This document shows positions 7,738-14,724 of a stretch of DNA of 31,026 bases, one piece after another. Both the position numbers and the translations under genes were made by a program. Positions within the stretch are counted from its first letter, which is position 1; the number at the start of each line of letters is the position of its first letter. This stretch comes from DASTGO01 sp035719045 (GTDB taxonomy: Bacteria; Actinomycetota; Actinomycetes; Actinomycetales; Kineosporiaceae), in the NCBI GenBank assembly GCA_035719045.1, contig DASTGO010000545.1, positions 1-31,026 of the forward strand, written 5' to 3'. A model generated the notes under the pieces. The model was not told the DNA's origin. It ran no database searches and saw only the letters and a list, made by a program, of their open reading frames with translations.

Positions 7738-8645
7738 CTCGTCCGTCCCTGCCGCCCGGTCATCGCTGGGCCGAGGGGCCTGCCGGACCCGTCGAGTACC
7801 TGGTCACGGGTTCCGGGGAGCCGGTGACGATGTTCGTGCCCGGGATGACCGGGTCTATCGCGCAGACCCGGCCGTTCGGCTCCGGAGTGGGCGGCAGCCG
7901 GGTCTTCCTCCACCTGCGCGGTCACGGTGCCACCCCGGTGCCGGCCGGTGCGGACGGTGCACCGGATCCCGGTGGCTGTCCCGACCTGGCGGCGGAGGTC
8001 GCCGCCGTCGCCGCGGCGACCGGCGCCACCCGGGCTCTCGGCGTCTCCCTCGGCGCCGCTGCCCTGCTCCGGTGGCTCGCCGACCGCCCGGACGCCCTCG
8101 ACCGCGTCGTCCTCGTCCTGCCCGCGGCCCTGCCGGACGGTGACGACCGTGCCGACGGTGACCGACGGGCGGCCGGGGCCGTCGGCGCATCGTCCGGCGC
8201 AACCCGGGCCCGGTTGCTGGCGATGGCCGATGCGGTCACCGCCGCGGACGTCGAGAGCCTGGCCCGCCTGTTGCGCGCCCATCAGCCTGCGGCGGTCCGC
8301 GGCCGTCCGGATGTGGCCCTGTGGGCGCGTCGCCGGGCCGCGGAACTGGCCGGAACCCCGCTCGCGCCCGTCCTGCGCAGGTTCGCCGGACTCGCCCCGC
8401 CCGTCGCGCCGGAGGAGCTGGCCCGGATCACCTGCCCCGTCCTCGTCGTGGCACAGGAGGGGGACGAGGTGCATCCGGTCGCAGCCGCCCGCCGGTACGC
8501 CGAGTCGTTGCCCGACGCCCGCCTGGAGGTGCTGCCCGCGGGGGCCGTCCTCTGGACCGGCCGGGACCGGCTGCGCGATCTGGTGGCGGGCTTCCTCGAC
8601 GGTCCCGCGCCGCGACCCGGCCCCACCACCGACGCGGTAGCGTGA
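7734..8645 (+). CDS. Alpha/beta-hydrolase-fold protein, catalytic His not evident
   Basis: 303 aa. The nucleophile elbow is GVSLG (S105) and the oxyanion-region motif LHLRGHG is present at 59-65. An acid follows strand 7 (LVVAQEGDEVHPV, D244). At the expected catalytic His position near residues 269-274 (PAGAVLW) there is no histidine; the only nearby His is H247. The GTG at 7734 overlaps the DUF2516 stop. The substrate is unknown. Either an unusual His is used or the protein is not a classical hydrolase. The last 15 residues are Pro-rich. Confidence 0.8.
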   Translation: MTRPSLPPGHRWAEGPAGPVEYLVTGSGEPVTMFVPGMTGSIAQTRPFGSGVGGSRVFLHLRGHGATPVPAGADGAPDPGGCPDLAAEVAAVAAATGATRALGVSLGAAALLRWLADRPDALDRVVLVLPAALPDGDDRADGDRRAAGAVGASSGATRARLLAMADAVTAADVESLARLLRAHQPAAVRGRPDVALWARRRAAELAGTPLAPVLRRFAGLAPPVAPEELARITCPVLVVAQEGDEVHPVAAARRYAESLPDARLEVLPAGAVLWTGRDRLRDLVAGFLDGPAPRPGPTTDAVA

Positions 8646-8676
8646 CCGATCGGCTACGCAGGGGCATCATGCGCGG

Positions 8677-8682
8677 TAGGCT
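8677..8682 (+). promoter_or_regulatory. Possible -10 element TAGGCT for rsiG
   Basis: TAGGCT lies 34 bp before the rsiG start and would give a leader of about 27 nt containing the GGGGAG ribosome site at 8705-8710. It lies beyond the hydrolase stop at 8645, so rsiG may have its own promoter. Confidence 0.4.
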
Positions 8683-8715
8683 CGGACCCGACCGGGCCAG
8701 GGATGGGGAGTGGCG

Positions 8716-9288
8716 ATGACGGAGTACATGCCGGGAGGCCGCCGCAGGGTGGACCGCGTGCTCGCGCCGCACTTCCTGGACGGTCTCGCGGAGCTGCCCC
8801 TGGACGAGGTGCGGTCCCGGCGCGCGGACGCCGACCAGGAGGAGGCGGACCTCTCCTACGCCCGCCGCCTGCTCCAGGGCCGGATCGACCTGCTGCGCGC
8901 CGAACAGGCCGCCCGGCGCGGTGACGGACCGCTGGCCCACCAGCCCCACTCCGACGCCGAGATCGCGGCCGCGCTGAGTCGGATCCTCGGCGCCGAACCC
9001 CGCAGCGACCACGGGATGGGGCGTCATCTGGGCGCCCGGCCCAGTCGGGTCGGGGAGCACCGTCGCGAGGCCGAGCGTGCGGTCGCCGACGTCGGCGGCT
9101 CCGACCTCACCGCGATGGACGAGGTCGACCTGCAGGCGGCGCTGGACCGGTTGCAGGACATCGAGGGCAGGGTCAGCCGGACCCGGCGCGCGGTGCAGAA
9201 GGTGGTGGACACCCTCACCGAGGAGGTCGCCCGCCGCTACATGACCGGCGAGGTGACCGTTCCCTCCGGTGGCGAGCACCGCGGCTGA
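8716..9288 (+). CDS. rsiG: RsiG-type c-di-GMP-binding anti-sigma factor
   Basis: 190 aa (from ATG 8716, 5 nt after GGGGAG; GTG 8710 is the alternative). It has two exact copies of the c-di-GMP-binding signature described for Streptomyces RsiG, E(X)3S(X)2R(X)3Q(X)3D. The first is E43-S47-R50-Q54-D58 (EADLSYARRLLQGRID) and the second is E150-S154-R157-Q161-D165 (EGRVSRTRRAVQKVVD). Both lie in predicted long helices, as required for the antiparallel coiled coil that holds a c-di-GMP dimer and then binds the sigma factor WhiG. With both motifs intact the protein should work as a single-chain sensor like the Streptomyces one. No WhiG gene or GGDEF/EAL protein is in this window. The regulated process (sporulation, flagella or other) is unknown. 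Confidence 0.9.
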   Translation: MTEYMPGGRRRVDRVLAPHFLDGLAELPLDEVRSRRADADQEEADLSYARRLLQGRIDLLRAEQAARRGDGPLAHQPHSDAEIAAALSRILGAEPRSDHGMGRHLGARPSRVGEHRREAERAVADVGGSDLTAMDEVDLQAALDRLQDIEGRVSRTRRAVQKVVDTLTEEVARRYMTGEVTVPSGGEHRG

Positions 9289-9367
9289 CCGCCGCCGGCC
9301 ACGGCCGGGGGACCCGCCTGACCAGGCCCGATAGGCCGGATTCGGTTGTCTACCGGTCGGCCAGCCC

Positions 9368-9421
9368 TTGTATACAAACCAGCGAGTCTTTGTATACAAG
9401 CCGGTCGGGCTTTGTATACAA
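9368..9421. promoter_or_regulatory. Three TTGTATACAA operators at exact 22-bp spacing
   Basis: The perfect palindrome TTGTATACAA occurs at 9368-9377, 9390-9399 and 9412-9421, each 22 bp from the next. It is an AT-rich island in very GC-rich DNA just upstream of the asparaginase gene. The third copy covers the -35 region of the predicted promoter (-10 at 9439-9444). The word resembles GntR/FadR-type operators (TnGTnnnACnA). The cognate regulator is not in the window. Repression of asparaginase by cooperative binding on one DNA face is inferred. Confidence 0.85.
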
Positions 9422-9438
9422 AGGCTCTGAGGATGGCC

Positions 9439-9444
9439 TACGCT
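9439..9444 (+). promoter_or_regulatory. -10 element TACGCT of the asparaginase gene
   Basis: TACGCT lies 8 nt before GTG 9453, with no ribosome site between, so the messenger is probably leaderless or nearly so. A 17-bp spacer puts the -35 inside the third palindrome. Confidence 0.5.
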
Positions 9445-9452
9445 GCACTGCC

Positions 9453-10397
9453 GTGAGCCATAACGTGATCGCCCGAGTAGTCCGGTCGGGTTTCGTCGAG
9501 AGCGTCCACCACGGGACGGCCGTCGCCGTCGACGCCGACGGGGATGTCGTGGTCTCGGCCGGCACCCCGGCCGCCGCGATCTTCCCGCGGTCGACGAACA
9601 AGCCCCTGCAGGCGGTCGCCATGGTCCGGGCCGGGCTCGCCCTGGAGGGTCCGCTGCTCGCGCTGGCCGCCGCCAGCCATTCCGGCGAGCGGTACCACCT
9701 GGACGGTGCCCGCCGGATCCTGGCCGGGGCGGGTCTGGATCCGCAGGCGCTGGGCAACGTCGAGGACCTGCCGTACGACGAGCAGGAGCGGCAGGAGTGG
9801 GTGCGGACCGGGCGCGGGGCGTCCCGGCTGGCCCAGAACTGCTCCGGCAAGCACGCCGCGATGCTGGCCACCTGCGTGGAGAACGGCTGGCCGACGACCG
9901 GGTACCTGGACCCCGGCCATCCGCTGCAGCGGCTGATCGCCGAGACGATCGCCGATCTGGCCGGGGAACCGGTGACCGCGACCGGGGTCGACGGTTGCGG
10001 TGCTCCCGTGCTCGCGGTGTCCGTGCTGGGCCTGGCCGCCGCCTTCGCCCGGATCGCGACCGCCGATCCCGGCACCCCGGAGGGTCGGGTCGCGGCGGCG
10101 ATGCGCCGGCATCCGGAATGGGTCGGCGGCACCGGCCGTGACGTGACCGCCCTGATGAACGGCGTCCCCGGCCTGATCGCCAAGGACGGTGCGGAGGCGG
10201 TGTACGCCGCGGCGCTGCCGGACGGCCGGGCCGCAGCCCTGAAGATCGCCGACGGCGGGCAGCGGGCCCGGCCGGTGGTGCTCGCCGCACTGCTGCACCG
10301 GCTCGGGGTGTCCGCACCCGTGCTGGACGAGCAGGCCGGCACCGAGGTGCTCGGCGCAGGGATGCCGGTCGGCGTCGTCGAGGCCGTCGGGCTCTGA
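9453..10397 (+). CDS. Type II asparaginase of the Rhizobium etli (ReAV) class
   Basis: 314-aa L-asparaginase hydrolysing asparagine to aspartate and ammonia. It belongs to the beta-lactamase-like class PF06089, not the E. coli AnsA/B class. The class residues can be followed: the SxxK pair S47 and K50 (RSTNKPLQA), S77 (HSGE), and the zinc-site trio C130, K133 (NCSGK) and C182 (DGCGAP). A conserved lysine is in GLIAKDG. GTG 9453 is set by the upstream -10 and the conserved IARVVRSGFVES start; a longer frame to 9390 would translate the operator palindromes. It appears monocistronic. The triple palindrome upstream suggests tight control by a repressor, presumably responding to nitrogen or amino acid supply. 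Confidence 0.93.
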   Translation: MSHNVIARVVRSGFVESVHHGTAVAVDADGDVVVSAGTPAAAIFPRSTNKPLQAVAMVRAGLALEGPLLALAAASHSGERYHLDGARRILAGAGLDPQALGNVEDLPYDEQERQEWVRTGRGASRLAQNCSGKHAAMLATCVENGWPTTGYLDPGHPLQRLIAETIADLAGEPVTATGVDGCGAPVLAVSVLGLAAAFARIATADPGTPEGRVAAAMRRHPEWVGGTGRDVTALMNGVPGLIAKDGAEAVYAAALPDGRAAALKIADGGQRARPVVLAALLHRLGVSAPVLDEQAGTEVLGAGMPVGVVEAVGL

Positions 10398-10475
10398 CCT
10401 GACGGCGGCCCGTGGCAGGGTGGTCGCCGCCGGTGCTTCCGGCCGCCCCCTGGTGCAGCCGCCCGGGGGTGCCGT

Positions 10476-10540
10476 GCGGGACGGCCCGTGCGGGTTCACC
10501 CGCGGGACGGCCCGTGTAGGCGGGCCTGCGGGACGGACGT
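10476..10540. repeat. 26-bp-spaced direct repeats upstream of dtd
   Basis: GCGGGACGGCCCGTG occurs at 10476-10490 and 10502-10516, and a variant GCGGGACGGACGT starts at 10528. The starts are exactly 26 bp apart. The last copy runs into the ribosome-site region of dtd. It may be a tandem duplication or a protein-binding array; there is no evidence to choose. Confidence 0.7.
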
Positions 10541-10554
10541 GAGGAGGGCACCGG

Positions 10555-11007
10555 ATGCGAGCCGTACTGCAGCGGGTGACCGGGGCCGCGGTCCGGGTCG
10601 ACGGGGAGACGGTAGGCGCGATCGACCGTCCCGGCCTGGTGGCGCTGGTGGCCGTCACCCACGACGACACCGCCGACCAGGCCCGCCGGCTGGCCCGCAA
10701 GATCGCCGACCTGCGGATCCTGCGTCACCCGGACGGCCCGGACGCCGGCCCGGACGAGTGCAGTGCGCTGGACATCAAGGCGCCGGTCCTCGTGATCAGC
10801 CAGTTCACCCTGTACGCCGACACCCGGAAGGGACGCCGCCCGTCCTGGAGCGCCGCAGCCCCCGGGCCGGTGGCGTCCCCCCTGGTGGATGCGGTGGTCG
10901 ATGCCCTGCGCGAGCTCGGCCTGGAGGTCGCCACGGGGAGGTTCGGCGCCGACATGGCGGTGGAACTGGTCAACGACGGCCCGGTGACCCTCATCCTGGA
11001 GGTGTGA
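10555..11007 (+). CDS. dtd: D-aminoacyl-tRNA deacylase
   Basis: 150 aa, the usual DTD length. The enzyme removes D-amino acids (and glycine mischarged on tRNA-Ala) from tRNA and works as a homodimer. Both signature regions are intact: SQFTLYADTRKGRRPSW around residues 82-98 and the C-terminal NDGPVT, whose Gly-Pro enters the active site. ATG 10555 follows GAGGAGGG. It is followed closely by a macrodomain gene and probably cotranscribed with it. Confidence 0.97.
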   Translation: MRAVLQRVTGAAVRVDGETVGAIDRPGLVALVAVTHDDTADQARRLARKIADLRILRHPDGPDAGPDECSALDIKAPVLVISQFTLYADTRKGRRPSWSAAAPGPVASPLVDAVVDALRELGLEVATGRFGADMAVELVNDGPVTLILEV

Positions 11008-11009
11008 GC

Positions 11010-11543
11010 GTGCGCATCGAGGTCGTCCCCGGGAACATCACCCGCCAGGTGGTCGACGTCGTGGTGAACGCCGCCAACTCCACCCTGCTCGGCGGTGGTG
11101 GGGTGGACGGGGCGATCCACGCGGGCGCTGGACCCGCCCTGTTGGAGGAGTGCCGCAGGCTGCGCCGGACCACCCTGCCCGACGGGCTGCCCGTGGGACA
11201 TGCGGTCGCCACCGGTGCGGGGGAACTGGCGGCCCGCTGGGTGGTGCACACCGTGGGCCCGAACCGCCACCGCGGCCAGAGCGACCCCGCCCTGCTGGCC
11301 GCCTGCTTCACCGAGAGCCTGCGGGTGGCCTCCGGGCTCGGAGCGCGCTCGATCGCCTTCCCCGCGGTCAGCGCCGGGGCCTACGGCTGGGATGTGGCCG
11401 AGGTGGCCAGGGTCGCCGTCACCGCCGTACGCCGGGCCATCGCCGCGGGGGACGCCGCCGGCATCGAGCTGGTCCGCTTCGTCCCGTTCGGGCCCGCCGC
11501 GACGGCCGCCTTCGAGACCGCGGTCCGGCAGCCGCCGGCTTGA
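11010..11543 (+). CDS. Macrodomain protein (ADP-ribose/O-acetyl-ADP-ribose hydrolase, YmdB/MacroD type)
   Basis: 177-aa single macrodomain. ADP-ribose-binding features are GNIT (8-11), VVNAANSTLLGGGGVDGAIH (18-37, with N20, N23 and the Gly-rich loop) and the second loop SAGAYGW. MacroD-type enzymes deacetylate O-acetyl-ADP-ribose and remove ADP-ribose from acidic residues. GTG 11010 is chosen because GGAGG at 10998-11002 sits 7 nt upstream; GTG 11004, overlapping the dtd stop, is the alternative. The close dtd-macrodomain arrangement suggests one transcription unit. The convergent methyltransferase gene ends 12 bp away. Confidence 0.9.
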   Translation: MRIEVVPGNITRQVVDVVVNAANSTLLGGGGVDGAIHAGAGPALLEECRRLRRTTLPDGLPVGHAVATGAGELAARWVVHTVGPNRHRGQSDPALLAACFTESLRVASGLGARSIAFPAVSAGAYGWDVAEVARVAVTAVRRAIAAGDAAGIELVRFVPFGPAATAAFETAVRQPPA

Positions 11544-11555
11544 GGCCGTCCCAGG

Positions 11556-12413
11556 TCATCCCGCCCATCCCGTCCGGTCAGCCGCAGGGCGGACGGCGTC
11601 CCAGGCCACGGTCAGCTCGCCGAGTCGCCACCGGGCCGGCCCGTCGAGTACCGGCCACCCGGCCTCGCGGACAGCGGTCGCCGCGGCCAGCCAGCGCTGC
11701 CGGGCACCGAAGACCGCCAGCGGAGCGGCCCGGGTCCAGGCGTCGTCCAGGGCGGATAGGTAGGCGTGCACCGGTTCGCCCGGGACGTTGCGGTGGATGA
11801 GCGCCTTCGGCAGCCGTTCCGCGACCTCGGACGGCCGGTGCAGCCCCGCCAGCCGCAGCGACACCGTCAGGGACACCGGCCCGTCGGCGGTCACCGCCAC
11901 CCAGCTGGCCCGCCGGCCGATCTCGTCACAGGTCCCGTCGACCAGCAGCCCGTCAGGGGCCAGCCGGTCCCGGACCGTCCGCCAGGCCGGGCCGACCTCG
12001 TCCTCGGCGTACTGCCGCAGCACGTTGAACGCCCGGACCACGATCGGCCGGACGCCCGCCCCCAGCGGGACCTCGAAGCCGCCGACGGCGAACCGCAGTC
12101 CCGGACCCGTCAATGGTGTGGCCGCGGCCACCCGGGCCGGGTCGATCTCGATCCCGACCACCTCGACGTCCGCCCGGACCCGGGTCAGCCGTTCCCGCAG
12201 CTCGACGGCGGTGACCGGGGTGGCGCCGAACCCGAGGTCCACCACGACCGGGTGTTCGGCCCGGCGCAGCCGCCACGCCTGCGGGCCGGCCAGCCAGCGG
12301 TCCACCCGCCGCAGCCGGTTCGGGTTGGTGGTCCCGCGGGTGATGGTGCCGACGGGTCCGCGACCGGTGGTGACCCGTCCGGGGCTGCCCTCCGTCCGTC
12401 CCGCGCCCGCCAC
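11556..12413 (-). CDS. Class I SAM-dependent methyltransferase-like protein
   Basis: 285 aa. A Rossmann methyltransferase core is visible: motif I VVDLGFGATPVTAVEL, the motif II acidic residue in EVVGIEIDP, and later VRPIVVRAFNVLRQYAEDEV. The substrate is unknown. Proteins of this kind often lie beside mshA in actinobacteria. The start is set at GTG 12413, 7 nt after TAGGGT on this strand (12426-12421), which suggests a leaderless messenger; GTG 12422 in the same frame would lie inside the -10. It is divergent from mshA and convergent with the macrodomain gene. Confidence 0.75.
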   Translation of the reverse strand: MAGAGRTEGSPGRVTTGRGPVGTITRGTTNPNRLRRVDRWLAGPQAWRLRRAEHPVVVDLGFGATPVTAVELRERLTRVRADVEVVGIEIDPARVAAATPLTGPGLRFAVGGFEVPLGAGVRPIVVRAFNVLRQYAEDEVGPAWRTVRDRLAPDGLLVDGTCDEIGRRASWVAVTADGPVSLTVSLRLAGLHRPSEVAERLPKALIHRNVPGEPVHAYLSALDDAWTRAAPLAVFGARQRWLAAATAVREAGWPVLDGPARWRLGELTVAWDAVRPAADRTGWAG

Positions 12414-12420
12414 GTCAGCC

Positions 12421-12426
12421 ACCCTA
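12421..12426 (-). promoter_or_regulatory. -10 element TAGGGT of the methyltransferase gene
   Basis: On the minus strand TAGGGT, 7 nt, then GTG 12413. This is the leaderless layout shared by several genes in this window. Confidence 0.5.
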
Positions 12427-12752
12427 GGGCGCCCGCTGCGGCACCTTCCGACGGGCCGGTACTCGGCCGAGCGGGGGAGATGTCATGTCACGGGGTAATC
12501 GGTCGATCACCGAGGGGGCAGGATGGTGCAGGGTCCGGCAGGATGGGTCCGGCCGGGGGTGTGGGCCGATCGCACCACTGTCGGTGCGCGGGACTAAAGT
12601 CCGGAACGATCTGGTTCTCACCTCGGGTGGATCATGCCGGCCAGGAGCCGTCGGCCTCGGGCCGTGGCAGTGCCGGGAAGGTGCCGGTGACAGCTGTGCC
12701 TGCGGTGGCAGGCCCGGGCGGGCGCGACGGCGACAGAAGACAGGAGGCGTGG
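12427..12752. other. Control region between the methyltransferase and mshA
   Basis: About 330 bp with no convincing gene. It contains the methyltransferase promoter at its left end, a DosR-like box at 12590-12603, and the mshA ribosome site AGGAGG at 12742-12747. An 18-codon frame (12634-12690) ends overlapping an alternative mshA GTG at 12687, but no clear -10 precedes it. Confidence 0.5.
12590..12603. promoter_or_regulatory. DosR/DevR-like box upstream of mshA
   Basis: GGGACTAAAGTCCG matches 13 of 14 core positions of the DosR consensus GGGACTWWAGTCCC. The flanks cgc and gaa match the consensus TTS and SAA at S, S, A and A. It is 150 bp upstream of the mshA start. No strong -10 lies at the usual distance downstream. 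DosR-type regulation is inference. Confidence 0.6.
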
Positions 12753-14078
12753 GTGGCCAGGCGTGCGGTGCCGCGCCGCGTGGCGATGATCTCGGTGCAC
12801 ACCTCCCCGCTGGAACAGCCCGGCACCGGGGACGCCGGTGGGCTGAACGTGTACGTCGTGGAGACCGCGCGCCGGCTCGCCGAGCGCGGCACCGAGGTGG
12901 AGGTCTTCACGCGGGCCACCTCCAGCGATCTGCCGCCCGCGGTGCCGCTGGCCCCCGGCGTTCTGGTCCGTCACCTGCCCGCCGGCCCCTATGAGGGACT
13001 GTCCAAGAACGACCTCCCCGGCCTGCTCTGCTCCTTCGCCGCGGGGGTGCTGCGGGTGGAGGCCAGCCAGGAGGTCGGCTGGTACGACCTGGTCCACTCC
13101 CACTACTGGCTGTCCGGACAGGTCGGCTGGTTGGCCGCCGATCGCTGGAACGTGCCGCTGGTGCACACCATGCACACCATGGCCAAGGTCAAGAACGCCT
13201 CGCTGGCCGGCGGCGACGCCGCCGAGCCGCAGACCCGGGTGCTCGGCGAGGAGCAGGTGGTGGCCGCCTCCGACCGGCTGCTGGCCAACACCGAGGAGGA
13301 GGCCCGGCAACTGGTCGGGATGTACGACGCGGACCCGCACCGGGTGTGCGTGGTCCCGCCGGGGGTCGACCTGTCCACCTTCTCCCCCGGTGGCCTGGGC
13401 TCCCGGCGGCTGGCCCGGCGCCGGCTCGGCCTGTCGCAGGACGTGCAGCTGCTGCTGTTCGTGGGCCGGATCCAGCCGCTGAAGGCACCGGACGTCCTGC
13501 TCGCCGCCGTGGCGCAGCTGCTCGCGCGGCAGCCGTCCTGGCGTTCCCGGCTGCGGGTCGCGGTGCTCGGCGGGCCGAGCGGGTCCGGGCTGGACCGGCC
13601 CGAGGAACTGCAGCAGCTGGCGACCCGGCTCGGCATCGCCGACCTGGTCCGCTTCCAGCCGCCGGTCTCGCGGCCTGTGCTCGCCGACTGGTACCGGGCG
13701 GCGGACCTGGTCGCCGTCCCGTCGTACAACGAGTCCTTCGGGCTGGTCGCGGTCGAGGCCCAGGCCTGCGGGACGCCCGTGGTGGCGGCCAAGGTCGGCG
13801 GCCTGCGGACGGCGGTCGCCCACGGCCGGTCCGGGCTGCTGGTGGACGGTCACGACCCGGCCGACTGGGCGCACACCATCGGCGGCCTGCTCGACGACGA
13901 GCCCCGCCGGCACCGGATGCGTGCCGCCGCGGTCGCCCAGGCCCGCCGGTTCAGCTGGGACGCCACCGTCGACGGCACCCTCGACGTCTACGCCGGCGCA
14001 CTGGCGGACCATCGCCGCGCGCCGGTCGGCTCCCTGGTCGCGGCCACCCCGCTGAGCGCGCTCGCGGTCGCCCCGTGA
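12753..14078 (+). CDS. mshA: D-inositol-3-phosphate glycosyltransferase (mycothiol synthesis)
   Basis: 441-aa GT4 (GT-B fold) glycosyltransferase that joins UDP-GlcNAc to 1L-myo-inositol 1-phosphate, the first committed step of mycothiol. The family hallmarks match M. tuberculosis MshA closely: HTSPLEQPGTGDAGGLNVYV near the N-terminus, HSHYWLSGQVGWL, VHTMHTMAKVKN, GRIQPLKAPDVLL, GGPSGSGL and the C-terminal VPSYNESFGLVAVEAQACG nucleotide-sugar site. GTG 12753 follows AGGAGG by 5 nt. An in-frame GTG at 12687 would add 22 residues. The stop overlaps the YbjN-family gene's GTG by 4 bp. The DosR-like box upstream raises the possibility that thiol synthesis is tied to oxygen or redox control. Confidence 0.96.
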   Translation: MARRAVPRRVAMISVHTSPLEQPGTGDAGGLNVYVVETARRLAERGTEVEVFTRATSSDLPPAVPLAPGVLVRHLPAGPYEGLSKNDLPGLLCSFAAGVLRVEASQEVGWYDLVHSHYWLSGQVGWLAADRWNVPLVHTMHTMAKVKNASLAGGDAAEPQTRVLGEEQVVAASDRLLANTEEEARQLVGMYDADPHRVCVVPPGVDLSTFSPGGLGSRRLARRRLGLSQDVQLLLFVGRIQPLKAPDVLLAAVAQLLARQPSWRSRLRVAVLGGPSGSGLDRPEELQQLATRLGIADLVRFQPPVSRPVLADWYRAADLVAVPSYNESFGLVAVEAQACGTPVVAAKVGGLRTAVAHGRSGLLVDGHDPADWAHTIGGLLDDEPRRHRMRAAAVAQARRFSWDATVDGTLDVYAGALADHRRAPVGSLVAATPLSALAVAP

Positions 14079-14596
14079 CCGTCCCCGCCGACCTGCGGGC
14101 AGCGGCCGAGCAGGTCGTGCGTGCCTGGCTGGCCGAGTCCGGGCTGGAACATGAGCCGGGTGCCCGGCCGGGGGAGTCCGTCGTCCAGCTGCCCGGCGAG
14201 GCCAAACTGCGCACCGCGGTGTCCGTGCTGGTCGGGGACCGGGCGCTGTCGGTCTCGGCCTTCGTCATCCGCAACCCGGACGAGAACCACGAGCAGGTCT
14301 ACCGCCGGCTGCTCGGCCGCAACACCCGCCTGCCCGGGATCGCCTTCGCCCTGGACCGGTCGGGGGACGTCTTCCTGGTGGGCCGGCTGCCGCTGGAAGG
14401 GGTCACCGCCCGGACCCTCGACGAGCTGCTCGGCGCGGTCCTGGCGGCGGCGGACTCCTCCTTCAACGAGCTGCTCGCGCTGGGTTTCCTGAGCTCGATG
14501 CGCCGGGAGTGGGCCTGGCGGACCGACCGTGGCGAGTCCACCCGCAATCTTGAGGCCTTCCGCCACCTGCTCGACGACGGTCCCGGCGCCGACTGA
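14075..14596 (+). CDS. YbjN-domain protein
   Basis: 173 aa with a YbjN domain (type III secretion chaperone-like fold) over most of its length, including VVQLPGEAKLRTAVSVLVGDRALSV and the later ADSSFNELLALGFLSSMRREW. The gene overlaps mshA by GTGA and is the counterpart of Rv0487, which also follows mshA. The exact function is unknown; YbjN proteins are thought to modulate other proteins. Translational coupling to mshA suggests a link to thiol metabolism, but that is guilt by association. Confidence 0.87.
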   Translation: MTVPADLRAAAEQVVRAWLAESGLEHEPGARPGESVVQLPGEAKLRTAVSVLVGDRALSVSAFVIRNPDENHEQVYRRLLGRNTRLPGIAFALDRSGDVFLVGRLPLEGVTARTLDELLGAVLAAADSSFNELLALGFLSSMRREWAWRTDRGESTRNLEAFRHLLDDGPGAD

Positions 14597-14711
14597 CCGC
14601 ACCGGCGCGGTCCGGGACCGGCGGCCGCGGGTGCCCCGGAGTGTGACACCCCGAACAGGACATCCGGACAAGGACACCCGAACACCGCGCAGGGCGTTCA
14701 CCGGTCCCGAC

Positions 14712-14717
14712 TAACCT
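14712..14717 (+). promoter_or_regulatory. -10 element TAACCT, leaderless gpmA
   Basis: TAACCT is followed by 7 nt and ATG 14725, with no ribosome site. Confidence 0.6.
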
Positions 14718-14724
14718 GGCAGGC

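Noticed and set aside
8669..8719. 16-codon frame whose stop overlaps the rsiG ATG (ATGA)
   Set aside because: The best -10 (8677-8682) lies inside it, so it would not be transcribed from that promoter. rsiG has its own GGGGAG ribosome site.
12634..12690. 18-codon frame overlapping an alternative mshA GTG
   Set aside because: No TANNNT box precedes it and mshA has a good ribosome site at 12742 for a later start.
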